Below, in pieces: positions 15,785-23,407 of a stretch of 30,359 nucleotides of DNA. The number at the start of each line of letters is the position of its first letter. Positions within the stretch are counted from its first letter, which is position 1. The notes beneath the pieces were generated by a model. The model was not told the origin of the DNA. It was given only the letters and a program-made list of their open reading frames with translations, and did no database searches. The position numbers and the translations under genes are program-made. This DNA is from Streptomyces sp. NRRL WC-3618 (GTDB taxonomy: Bacteria > Actinomycetota > Actinomycetes > Streptomycetales > Streptomycetaceae). The stretch covers positions 1-30,359 of the forward strand of contig NZ_LGDW01000495.1 in assembly GCF_001280005.1 (NCBI RefSeq). Reading direction: 5' to 3'.

Positions 15785-17410
15785 CTACCTACGGTTGGCG
15801 CGGCCGGTTCCCGGGGCGGAGTCCGCAGCCCGTGGTGTGCCGTCACCACGCTCGTGGCGCGGTCCGCCTTCGAAGGCGGGCTCGGCGGGCCTCCGCGTTT
15901 CCCTCGCGATGGCTTGCTCCAGAGCTTCCAGCCGCGCCTGGACGGCGTGGATCATCTCTGTCAGCCCCGCCGCGCTGTCCGCCTCGGCGCGCGCCGCCGT
16001 GACACCGACGGGCATATGGACCGGTCCCGGTACGGTGACCGCGACCGTTGCCGTCATCGTGGGTCCGGAGGCCGAGATGCCGGTGACAGACACCCCGGTC
16101 GGGGCGCCCGAGTAGGAGTGGGAACTGGGGGCGCTCGTAGGACCGAACGCGGTGTTCCCGGTCCTTCCGGGATAGGGGTCACCCGCGTCGCCGCGATTTT
16201 TCGCCCACTCAAGGTCCTGGTCGTTGTCCGCCTGCACCAGTCCCACCATGTAATGGGTCTCGTCGGAGTTGTCCGGCTGGTGTTCGTCGACGTGCCAGAT
16301 CAGCAGCCCTTCACCGGGTAGCGACGCGTCGTAGCCGGAGCGCTGGCGGTTCTCGACCAGGAAGTACTCGCTGCCCGGCAGCCCGCCGGACCACAGCCGG
16401 TGCACCTGGTGACTGTTCTTCACGTCGGGAATCGACAGGGTCGTCGAGCCGGAGACATTGGCCACCGTCGCCCACCCCTGGTCGACCTTGCACCAGGCGG
16501 ACGGGTGCGCGGGCCGATCCCCCTTCTCTCCCCATGAACCAGCGGCCATCAGGCACCAGTTGCCGATGCCTTCCGAGGTTCCGTCGATGTCGTACAGATC
16601 GGGGAAGCCGAAGAGCAGATGCCCCAACTCGTGGGCGCAGACGCCGATTTTGGCGTCCTCGGGGATGGTGAGGTAGGCGAAGATGCGCGCGCCGTCCGCG
16701 TTCTGGGCGTTCGGCAGGGTCCACTTGTGCGACCAGATGTCGCCGGGGTCACCGGTTTCCTCGCCGCCCGGGCCCGCGTGCAGGACGATGAACGCGTCGA
16801 CGAATCCGTTGCCGTCGTTGTCGTACGGGGCGTAGTTGATCTGCGGGTCCGCGGCCATGGCGGTGTCCCGTGCCATGAGGTTCGCCCGGGGCTGCCCGGA
16901 GGGCTTGCCGATGCCGAAGTTGCCGTTCGCGTACCAGGAGAGTTCCCGTGGCAGCCGTACGGGTCCGACGACCTCGCCGACGATGTCGACCAGACCGTGG
17001 GTCACCTCGCGGTAGTACTCGCGGACGCTGCCCTTCGGCAGTGCGCCGAGCGAGAAGAACAAGTCCTCGAAATGCTGCTTGTCACGCGTCATCTGCTTGT
17101 CGCTGAAGTCGGCGAGGACGACAACTACGCGTACGGCGCCGGTGAGTGGCCTGCGTTCGGCGGCCGCGGCGGCGATCGTGGCTCGCGGAGTGCCGACAGG
17201 GAACTCACCGGGCGGAACGATCGTGCCGTCATCGAAGCCCAGCGGGCGCGGAGCGCCGCCCACGACGAAGTGGCTGCCGAGCGGCGAGGCGCCGCGGATA
17301 CGTTGCTGCTCTTCCCGGAGCCGCTCCCGCAGATCCGGACTGGGGGTCACGGCGCAGAAGTCGGACCAGACGGCGCGGGCACGGGAGCGGTGAGAGGGAC
17401 TGTCAGCCAT
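15785..17410 (-). CDS. M6-type (immune inhibitor A-like) metalloprotease without signal peptide
   Basis: The 541-aa product carries HELGHLLFGFPDLYD (260-274), the zinc motif of M6 proteases, preceded by DNDGNGFVDAFIVLHAGPG (196-215) and followed by GIGNWCLMAAGSWG (281-294), both typical of the family. A beta-rich region follows, and a short predicted coiled coil (MIHAVQARLEALEQAI) closes the protein. Unlike most M6 enzymes it starts MADSPSHRSR with no signal peptide. ATG 17410 has AAGGAGA 8 nt upstream. It sits 31 nt downstream of a cysteine-rich small ORF and upstream of the 101-aa protein and the M4 protease, so the four probably form one operon. Confidence 0.88.
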   Translation of the reverse strand: MADSPSHRSRARAVWSDFCAVTPSPDLRERLREEQQRIRGASPLGSHFVVGGAPRPLGFDDGTIVPPGEFPVGTPRATIAAAAAERRPLTGAVRVVVVLADFSDKQMTRDKQHFEDLFFSLGALPKGSVREYYREVTHGLVDIVGEVVGPVRLPRELSWYANGNFGIGKPSGQPRANLMARDTAMAADPQINYAPYDNDGNGFVDAFIVLHAGPGGEETGDPGDIWSHKWTLPNAQNADGARIFAYLTIPEDAKIGVCAHELGHLLFGFPDLYDIDGTSEGIGNWCLMAAGSWGEKGDRPAHPSAWCKVDQGWATVANVSGSTTLSIPDVKNSHQVHRLWSGGLPGSEYFLVENRQRSGYDASLPGEGLLIWHVDEHQPDNSDETHYMVGLVQADNDQDLEWAKNRGDAGDPYPGRTGNTAFGPTSAPSSHSYSGAPTGVSVTGISASGPTMTATVAVTVPGPVHMPVGVTAARAEADSAAGLTEMIHAVQARLEALEQAIARETRRPAEPAFEGGPRHERGDGTPRAADSAPGTGRANRR

Positions 17411-17441
17411 GACGATCTCTCCTTGAAGAGAGGTGGGGTCC

Positions 17442-17618
17442 TCACCAGTCACACATGACGCGGTGGCACCCGCAACCGCAGTGGCGGAGCGGGTCCGCGC
17501 GCATGCCGGTACGCACCAACAGGTCGTCGTCGGCGGCGTTCGTCGGTTCGGCGAATCGCCCCCCCAGACAGCAGGCGCCCTTGGCCGCGCCCTTGGCCCC
17601 GACAGGAACATGTGACAT
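17442..17618 (-). CDS. 58-aa cysteine-rich small protein heading the protease operon
   Basis: The ORF reads MSHVPVGAKGAAKGACC, then a neutral/acidic middle (NAADDDLL), and ends HCGCGCHRVMCDW. That gives six cysteines, four of them in the last 11 residues with two histidines. Codon use has the coding GC3 pattern of the strand. It could be a metal-binding protein, a protease-associated regulator or a ribosomally made peptide precursor; none can be shown. No SD precedes ATG 17618, and the start lies only 9 bp from the divergent GTG of the hydroxyproline oxidase gene, so one of the two mRNAs may be leaderless or the true start may be internal. Confidence 0.5.
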   Translation of the reverse strand: MSHVPVGAKGAAKGACCLGGRFAEPTNAADDDLLVRTGMRADPLRHCGCGCHRVMCDW

Positions 17619-17627
17619 TGTACTGAC

Positions 17628-18827
17628 GTGAGTAAGCGACTGACCTGCGACGTCGTGGTCGTCGGCGCCGGAATGGTGGGCGCCGCCTGTGCCCTGTACC
17701 TCGCCCGGGCGGGCCTCGCGACCCTCGTCGTCGACCGCGGTCCGGTGGCCGGCGGCACCACCGGGGCCGGTGAGGGCAACCTGCTCGTCTCCGACAAGGA
17801 ACCGGGCCCCGAGCTGGACCTCGCCCTGCTCTCCGCCCGCCTCTGGCACGACCTCGCCGCCGAACGCGGTATCGGCGGCGCCGTCGAGTTCGAGGCCAAG
17901 GGCGGGATCGTCGTCGCCTCCGACGCCGCGGGCATGGCCGCGCTGACCGGCTTCGCCGCCGGACAGCGGACGGCGGGCGTCGCGGCCGAGATTGTCGACG
18001 CCGCTCAACTGCACGACCTGGAACCGCACTTGGCCCCCGACCTCGCGGGCGGCGTCCGTTATCCGCAGGACTGCCAGGTGATGCCCTCCCTCGCCGCCGC
18101 CCACGTCGTCCGGGCCGCCAGACGCGCCGGAGCCGAGCTGCGCACCGGCACGACCGTCACGGACATCCTGCGCGCGCCGGACGGCTCGGTGCGCGGCGTC
18201 CGGACAGCGGGGCACGGCGACATCCACGCGCCGACCGTCGTCAACGCGGCCGGCACCTGGGGCGGCGAGGTCGCCGCGCTGGCCGGGGTGCACCTGCCCG
18301 TGCTGCCACGCCGCGGCTTCGTCCTGGTCACCGAACCGCTGCCGCCCGGCACCGTCCGGCACAAGGTGTACGCCGCCGACTACGTCGCCGACGTGGCCAG
18401 CGGTGACGCCGGGCTCCAGTCCTCGGCGGTCGTCGAGAGTACGGCCGCGGGCCCGGTACTGATCGGCGCCAGCCGCGAACGGGTCGGCTTCGACCGGACC
18501 TTCTCCCTCCCCGTCGTACGCCGACTGGCCGCCCAGGCCACCGCCCTCTTCCCGCTCCTCGGCACGGTCCACGCGATGCGCGCCTACCTGGGCTTCCGCC
18601 CCTATCTGCCGGACCATCTGCCGGCCATCGGGGCCGATCCCCGCGCGCCGGGGCTCCACCATGCGTGCGGTCACGAGGGGGCGGGGATCGGGCTCGCGGT
18701 CGGTACGGGGCATCTGATCGCGCAGTCGTTGACGGGCCGGACGCCCGATCTGGACCTCGCGCCCTTCCGCCCGGACCGCTTCGAGGAGAAGAAGCTCGAG
18801 GAGAAGAAGGAGACAGGGCAGCGATGA
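17628..18827 (+). CDS. FAD-dependent D-amino-acid/hydroxyproline dehydrogenase, beta (DAO-type) subunit
   Basis: The 399-aa DAO-superfamily flavoprotein has the FAD motif GAGMVG (13-18) and the terminal block ACGHEGAGIGLAVGTGHLIAQ. It is the catalytic subunit in the HcnABC / cis-4-hydroxy-D-proline dehydrogenase type of complex, oxidising the ring amine to an imine. The tail EEKKLEEKKE is low-complexity. The next two genes encode the matching 2Fe-2S and FAD/NAD subunits. GTG 17628 is the first start in frame; AGGAA lies 21 nt upstream, too far for normal use, so leaderless translation is possible. Its stop overlaps the next ATG (ATGA). Confidence 0.87.
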   Translation: MSKRLTCDVVVVGAGMVGAACALYLARAGLATLVVDRGPVAGGTTGAGEGNLLVSDKEPGPELDLALLSARLWHDLAAERGIGGAVEFEAKGGIVVASDAAGMAALTGFAAGQRTAGVAAEIVDAAQLHDLEPHLAPDLAGGVRYPQDCQVMPSLAAAHVVRAARRAGAELRTGTTVTDILRAPDGSVRGVRTAGHGDIHAPTVVNAAGTWGGEVAALAGVHLPVLPRRGFVLVTEPLPPGTVRHKVYAADYVADVASGDAGLQSSAVVESTAAGPVLIGASRERVGFDRTFSLPVVRRLAAQATALFPLLGTVHAMRAYLGFRPYLPDHLPAIGADPRAPGLHHACGHEGAGIGLAVGTGHLIAQSLTGRTPDLDLAPFRPDRFEEKKLEEKKETGQR

Positions 18828-19147
18828 AGAGAACTCCGCTCGAGCTGGCCCAGGCACAGCCCGGACCGGCGTACGCGGTCACCGTCGACGGACATGAGGT
18901 CGCCGCGCTGCCCGGCCAGACCGTCGCCGCCGTGCTCTGGACGCAGGGCATCACCTCCTGGCGCGCCACCCGGGGCAGCGGTGCGCCGCGCGGGATCTTC
19001 TGCGGCATCGGCGTCTGCTTCGACTGCCTCGTCACCGTCAACGACCGCCCCAACCAACGGGCTTGCCTCGTCCCGGCAGCGCCCGGCGACGCCATCCGCA
19101 CCCAGGAGGGAACCGGTCATGACGACCTCGGCCACGGCGCGCCCTGA
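18824..19147 (+). CDS. 2Fe-2S ferredoxin-like subunit of the hydroxyproline dehydrogenase complex
   Basis: The 107-aa product is an HcnA-type small subunit. Its cluster cysteines are C60, C65, C68 (CGIGVCFDC) and C81, the spacing of plant-type 2Fe-2S domains. It would pass electrons between the two flavin subunits. ATG 18824 overlaps the stop of the oxidase gene, and its 3' end overlaps the next gene by 29 nt. Confidence 0.88.
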   Translation: MKRTPLELAQAQPGPAYAVTVDGHEVAALPGQTVAAVLWTQGITSWRATRGSGAPRGIFCGIGVCFDCLVTVNDRPNQRACLVPAAPGDAIRTQEGTGHDDLGHGAP

Positions 19148-20543
19148 CGCCTCGCTGGCTGTCGTCGGCGCCGGTCCCGCAGGTCTCGCCGCCGCGCTGA
19201 CGGCGGCCGAGCTGGGCATGCGGGTCGTGCTCCTCGACGCGGGCGCGCAGGCGGGCGGCCAGTTCTACCGGCAGCCGGCGGCGGCGCTGAAGGCGCGCCG
19301 ACCGCAGGCCCTGCACCACGCCTGGGGTACCTGGAAGAAGCTGCGCGACCGGCTGGCGGCACAGGTCGCGGCGGGCCGGATCAGTCATCTGACGGAACGT
19401 CATGTGTGGTGTGTCGAGCCGGAGTTCGGGGACAACGGCGGTTTCGGGGTGCACGCTCTCCTCGGGCCCGGGCAGACCGACTCGCAGACCGTCACCGCCG
19501 ACGCCGTCCTCCTCGCCACCGGCGGCTACGAGAAAGTGCTGCCCTTCCACGGCTGGACTCTCCCCGGCGTGGTCACCGCGGGCGGCGCACAGGCGATGCT
19601 CAAGGGCGGCCTCGTCCTGCCGGGCCGTACAGCGGTCGTCGCCGGCACCGGGCCGCTGCTGATGCCGGTCGCGGCCGGCCTCGCCGCGGCGGGCGCCGAA
19701 GTCGCCGCATACGTCGAGTCCACGCACCCCGCCGACTTCGTACGGCACACCGCGACGCTCGCCGCCAACCCGGCGAAGATCGCGGAGGCCGCGCGGTACG
19801 CGGCCCAACTCCTGCGCCACAAAGTGTCAGTGACGGTACGTCACACCGTCGTCGCGGCGCACGGCACCGACCGCGTCGAGGCCGTCACCGTCGCCGCCCT
19901 GGACCGACACGGCCGGGTACGGCCGGCCAGCGCGCGCCGGATCGCCTGCGACACCCTCGCCGTCGGGCACGGCATGCTCGCGCACACCGACCTCGCCGAG
20001 ACCCTGGGGTGCGCGATCGACGCCACCGGGGACCCGTTCGTCGTCACCGACGCCGAACAGCGCACCGACGTCGACGGCGTCTGGGCGGCGGGCGAGGCCA
20101 CCGGCATCGGGGGAGCGGCGCTTGCCCTGGCCGAGGGCGAGATCGCCGGGCACTCGATCGCCGCCCGCATGAAGGGAGCCCCGCCTCGCCCCGCCGACTG
20201 GGCGAGGGCCGCCCGGACCCGTACCCGGCTGCGGAAGTTCTTCGCCGCCCTCGACACGGCGTACGCCCCGCCCGCGCACTGGGCGGAACAGGTCGCCGAC
20301 GACACCGTCGTGTGCCGCTGCGAGGAGGTGACGGCGGCCGAAGTCCGGGAAGCCGTCGAGGAGTTGGGGGCGTCGGATGTGCGAACCGTCAAGCTCCTCA
20401 CCCGGGCCGGGATGGGCTGGTGCCAGGGGCGGGTCTGTGCGCCTGGCGTCGCCGGGGTCGCCGGGTGCCCGGTGGGTCCGGCCAAGCGGCCGTTCGCCCG
20501 GCCGGTGCCGTTGGGTGTGCTGGCGAAGGAACCCGGGCGTTGA
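19119..20543 (+). CDS. FAD/NAD(P)-binding alpha subunit of the hydroxyproline dehydrogenase complex
   Basis: The 474-aa product has an FAD motif GAGPAG (17-22), a mid-protein NAD domain (TAVVAGTGPLLMPVAAGL), the FAD-closing block VDGVWAAGEATGIGGAALALAEG, and a C-terminal BFD-like 2Fe-2S domain with CRCEE and GWCQGRVC. This is the HcnB/alpha-subunit layout. ATG 19119 has AGGAGGGA 7 nt upstream; the longer open frame upstream only overlaps the ferredoxin gene. It completes the three-subunit dehydrogenase. Confidence 0.9.
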   Translation: MTTSATARPDASLAVVGAGPAGLAAALTAAELGMRVVLLDAGAQAGGQFYRQPAAALKARRPQALHHAWGTWKKLRDRLAAQVAAGRISHLTERHVWCVEPEFGDNGGFGVHALLGPGQTDSQTVTADAVLLATGGYEKVLPFHGWTLPGVVTAGGAQAMLKGGLVLPGRTAVVAGTGPLLMPVAAGLAAAGAEVAAYVESTHPADFVRHTATLAANPAKIAEAARYAAQLLRHKVSVTVRHTVVAAHGTDRVEAVTVAALDRHGRVRPASARRIACDTLAVGHGMLAHTDLAETLGCAIDATGDPFVVTDAEQRTDVDGVWAAGEATGIGGAALALAEGEIAGHSIAARMKGAPPRPADWARAARTRTRLRKFFAALDTAYAPPAHWAEQVADDTVVCRCEEVTAAEVREAVEELGASDVRTVKLLTRAGMGWCQGRVCAPGVAGVAGCPVGPAKRPFARPVPLGVLAKEPGR

Positions 20544-20551
20544 TGATCGTG

Positions 20552-20636
20552 CTTTGCCTGCGGGGCCGTTGTGGCTCGTCGCGCCCACGCGGCGGAGCCG
20601 CAAATTGAATACAGCCCCGCGCCCCTGTCGGGGCGC
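20552..20636 (+). repeat. Common Streptomyces intergenic repeat with GCGCCCC/GGGGCGC hairpin
   Basis: The segment reads GCGGGGCCGTTGTGGCT, later CAAATTGAATACAGCCCCGC, and ends in a perfect 7-bp stem with TGTC loop at 20619-20636. I recall near copies in many Streptomyces intergenic regions. It lies inside the hydroxyproline operon, between the dehydrogenase subunits and the DapA-family gene, where the hairpin could lower downstream expression. Confidence 0.55.
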
Positions 20637-20668
20637 TCTCCCTCTGCATGTCGAAAGGTGAGGTCCCT

Positions 20669-21562
20669 ATGAGTACCACCACTCCCGTCTGGCGCGGTGT
20701 TCTTGTCGCCACCGCGCTGCCCCTGAACGACGACCTGAGCGTCAACTACGCGGCGTACGCGGACCATTGCCGCTGGCTCGTCGAGAACGGCTGCGACGGC
20801 GTCGTACCCAACGGCTCGCTCGGTGAGTACCAGGTACTCACCACCGAGGAGCGGGTGAAGGTCGTCGAGACCGCGGTCGACGCGATCGGCGGGGACCGGG
20901 TCATGCCCGGCGTGGCCGCCTACGGCTCGGCGGAGTCCGCGCGCTGGGCCGCGCAGGCCAAGGACGCCGGCTGCGCCGCCGTCATGCTGCTGCCGCCCAA
21001 CTCCTACCGTGGCGACGAGCGTTCGGTGCTCGCCCACTACGCCGCCGTCGCCGAGGCCGGTATCGACATCGTGGCGTACAACAACCCGATCGACACGAAG
21101 ATCGACCTCACCCCCGAACTGCTGGCCAAACTGCACGCGGCCGGGCTCATCAAGGCGGTGAAGGAGTTCTCCGGGGACACCCGGCGCATCTACCAGATCC
21201 AGGAACTCGCCCCGGAACTCGATGTGTTGATCGGCGCCGACGACGTCCTGCTGGAGCTGGCCACGGCCGGCGCGGTGGGCTGGGTCGCCGGTTACCCCAA
21301 CGCTCTGCCCCGGGCGACGGTCGAGCTGTACCGCGCCGCCGTGGCGGGCGACCTGGCCACCGCCCTGCCGCTCTACCAGCAGCTGCACGCCCTCCACCGC
21401 TGGGACTCCAAGGTCGAGTTCGTGCAGGCGATCAAGCTGTCGATGGACATCGTCGGGAGGCACGGCGGCCCCGTCCGCCCGCCGCGCATGCCGCTGCTGC
21501 CGGAACAGGAGAAGGCTGTCCGCGAGGCCACCGAGCAGGCCGTCGCCCTCGGCCTCGCCTGA
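20669..21562 (+). CDS. DapA-family lyase, likely 1-pyrroline-4-hydroxy-2-carboxylate deaminase
   Basis: The 297-aa TIM-barrel protein of the dihydrodipicolinate synthase family has the Schiff-base lysine in KAVKEFSGD (K165), the partner tyrosine in VAYNNP (Y137), and GSLGEYQVLT (49-58) in place of the usual GTTGE loop. Beside a hydroxyproline dehydrogenase and epimerase, the fitting reaction is dehydration and deamination of 1-pyrroline-4-hydroxy-2-carboxylate to 2-oxoglutarate semialdehyde. ATG 20669 follows AAAGGTGAGG; ATG 20648 is a possible longer start. Confidence 0.87.
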   Translation: MSTTTPVWRGVLVATALPLNDDLSVNYAAYADHCRWLVENGCDGVVPNGSLGEYQVLTTEERVKVVETAVDAIGGDRVMPGVAAYGSAESARWAAQAKDAGCAAVMLLPPNSYRGDERSVLAHYAAVAEAGIDIVAYNNPIDTKIDLTPELLAKLHAAGLIKAVKEFSGDTRRIYQIQELAPELDVLIGADDVLLELATAGAVGWVAGYPNALPRATVELYRAAVAGDLATALPLYQQLHALHRWDSKVEFVQAIKLSMDIVGRHGGPVRPPRMPLLPEQEKAVREATEQAVALGLA

Positions 21563-21580
21563 GCCGACAGCCCGCCGAAC

Positions 21581-21630
21581 TGACCCGACCCGAGCCGACC
21601 CGAGTCGACCTGAACTGACCCGAGTTGACC
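21581..21630 (+). repeat. 10-bp tandem repeats in the deaminase-epimerase spacer
   Basis: Five consecutive decamers fit YGARYYGACC or close to it: TGACCCGACC, CGAGCCGACC, CGAGTCGACC, TGAACTGACC, CGAGTTGACC. They fill most of the 84-bp gap and end 16 nt before the epimerase ATG. The period is close to one helical turn. Confidence 0.7.
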
Positions 21631-21646
21631 TGAGAGGATCGCGATC

Positions 21647-22648
21647 ATGCGCAGCAAACTCGTCCTGCACGCCGTCGACTCGCACACCGAGGGCATGCCG
21701 ACCCGGGTCGTCACCGGCGGGATCGGCCCGATCCCCGGCGACACGATGAACGAACGCCGACTGTGGTTCCGCGAACACCGGGACGACGTACGGAACTTCC
21801 TCATGAACGAGCCGCGCGGCCACCCCGCCATGAGCGGGGCGATCCTCCAGCCGCCGACCCGGCCCGACTGCGACTACGGCGTGGTCTACATCGAGGTCTC
21901 CGGCTATCTGCCGATGTGCGGCCACGGCACGATCGGGGTGGCGACCGTGCTCGTCGAGACCGGCATGGTCCCGGTCGTCGAGCCGGTCACCACCATCCGC
22001 CTCGACACCCCGGCCGGACTCGTCGTCGCCGAGGTGGCGGTGGAGAACGGCGCGGCGAAGGCGGTCACGATCCGCAACGTGCCTTCGTTCGCGGTGGAGT
22101 TGGACCGCAAGGCGACCCTCGCCGACGGCCGCACCGTGACGTACGACCTCGCGTTCGGCGGCAACTTCTACGCCATCCTGCCCCTCGACGAGTTCGCCCT
22201 GCCCTTCGAGCGCGAGCGGGGGGACGACATCCTCGCCGCTGGGCTCGCCCTGATGGACGCGATCAACGCCGACAGTCCACCCGTACACCCCGAGAACCCG
22301 ACCATCAACGGCGTCCACCACGTCTATCTGGCGGCCCCCGGCTCGAACGCGACCCGCTCCCGGCACGCGATGGCCATCCACCCCGGCTGGTTCGACCGCT
22401 CACCCTGCGGCACCGGCACCTCCGCCCGGATGGCCCAGCTGCACGCGCGCGGTGAACTCCCATTGCACCACGACTTCCTGAACGAGTCCTTCATCGGTAC
22501 GTCGTTCACCGGGCGGCTCGTCGAGGCCACCGAGGTCGCCGGACGCCCCGCCGTGGTGCCGACGATCACCGGCCGCGCCTGGATCACGGGCACCGCCCAG
22601 TACCTGCTGGACCCGGACGACCCGTTCCCGGCCGGCTTCGTACTCTGA
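21647..22648 (+). CDS. 4-hydroxyproline 2-epimerase (proline racemase family)
   Basis: The 333-aa product has both catalytic cysteines of the family: C91 in MCGHGTIG and C254 in DRSPCGTGTSARMA. With two cysteines it should be a true racemase/epimerase, not a trans-3-hydroxyproline dehydratase, which has Thr at the second site. It would convert trans-4-hydroxy-L-proline to cis-4-hydroxy-D-proline, the substrate of the upstream dehydrogenase. GAGAGGA before ATG 21647 serves as the SD. Confidence 0.93.
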   Translation: MRSKLVLHAVDSHTEGMPTRVVTGGIGPIPGDTMNERRLWFREHRDDVRNFLMNEPRGHPAMSGAILQPPTRPDCDYGVVYIEVSGYLPMCGHGTIGVATVLVETGMVPVVEPVTTIRLDTPAGLVVAEVAVENGAAKAVTIRNVPSFAVELDRKATLADGRTVTYDLAFGGNFYAILPLDEFALPFERERGDDILAAGLALMDAINADSPPVHPENPTINGVHHVYLAAPGSNATRSRHAMAIHPGWFDRSPCGTGTSARMAQLHARGELPLHHDFLNESFIGTSFTGRLVEATEVAGRPAVVPTITGRAWITGTAQYLLDPDDPFPAGFVL

Positions 22649-22686
22649 CGCCGCCCGACCAGAGCCCCACCAGCCCCACGAGGCTT

Positions 22687-22709
22687 ACCAGATCCACCAG
22701 ATCCACCAG
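22687..22709 (+). repeat. 9-bp tandem repeat before the GntR gene
   Basis: ACCAGATCC occurs twice in a row (22687-22704), followed by ACCAGG, which merges into the AGGAGA SD of the GntR gene. Slippage-prone spacer; no function is apparent. Confidence 0.6.
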
Positions 22710-22718
22710 GAGAATCCC

Positions 22719-23390
22719 ATGGCCGCTCAGCGCACCGGCCCCGCCCTGCCCAGCATCGGCGGGCCGCGGCCCAGTTACCGGGCGAGCGTCGCCGACGCGC
22801 TGCGGGCCGCGCTCGTCGCCGGTGAGCTGCGGCCCGGCGAGGTCTACTCGGCGCCCTCGCTCGCCGCCCGCTTCGGCGTCTCGGCGACCCCGGTACGCGA
22901 GGCCATGCTCGACCTGGTGAAGGAGGGCATGATCGATCCCGTGCCCAACAAGGGTTTCCGGGTCACCACGGTCTCCGAGCGACAGCTCGACGAGTACACC
23001 CACATCCGGTCACTGATCGAGATCCCGACCACCGTCGGCCTCGCCGCGACCGCCGACCCGGCCGCCCTTGAGGCGCTGCGCACGCACGCGGAGGAAAGCG
23101 TGGCGGCGGCGGACAGCGGCGATCTCATCGCCCACGTCGAGGCCGACCGCCGCTTCCACCTCGGTCTGCTCGCCCTGGCCGGCAACGAGCATCTGGTCGA
23201 GGTCGTCGGCGACCTGCGCAAACGGTCCCGGCTGTACGGGCTGACCGCACTGGCCGAGCGCGGCCTGCTGAAGTCGACCGCCGAGGAGCACCTGGAGATC
23301 CTCGACGCGCTCCTCGCCCGGGACGCGGAGCGCGTACGGACCGTGCTGACCGGGCATCTGGGCCATGTGCGGGGCGACTGGGCCCACTGA
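22719..23390 (+). CDS. GntR-family (FadR/FCD subfamily) transcriptional regulator
   Basis: The 223-aa product has an N-terminal winged helix (about 20-85, with LAARFGVSATPVREAMLDLVKEGMI) and a C-terminal FCD domain with the metal-binding pattern ADRRFHLGLL, NEHLVEVV, EEHLEILDALL and GHLGHV. FCD regulators often sense the substrate of the adjacent operon; here it probably responds to hydroxyproline or a breakdown product and controls the upstream genes. ATG 22719 has AGGAGA 5 nt upstream. Its operator was not identified with confidence. Confidence 0.9.
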   Translation: MAAQRTGPALPSIGGPRPSYRASVADALRAALVAGELRPGEVYSAPSLAARFGVSATPVREAMLDLVKEGMIDPVPNKGFRVTTVSERQLDEYTHIRSLIEIPTTVGLAATADPAALEALRTHAEESVAAADSGDLIAHVEADRRFHLGLLALAGNEHLVEVVGDLRKRSRLYGLTALAERGLLKSTAEEHLEILDALLARDAERVRTVLTGHLGHVRGDWAH

Positions 23391-23407
23391 AGCCCGTCGT
23401 CGCCCGC

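Noticed and set aside
17601..17630. Possible GntR operator near ATTGTAC between the divergent starts
   Set aside because: Only a 9-bp palindrome (ATGTGACAT, 17610-17618) is present, and it contains a start codon; no matching copy was found elsewhere in the hydroxyproline block.
19841..22381. 846-aa open frame antisense to the hydroxyproline genes
   Set aside because: It spans three well-supported plus-strand genes and has no recognisable domain.
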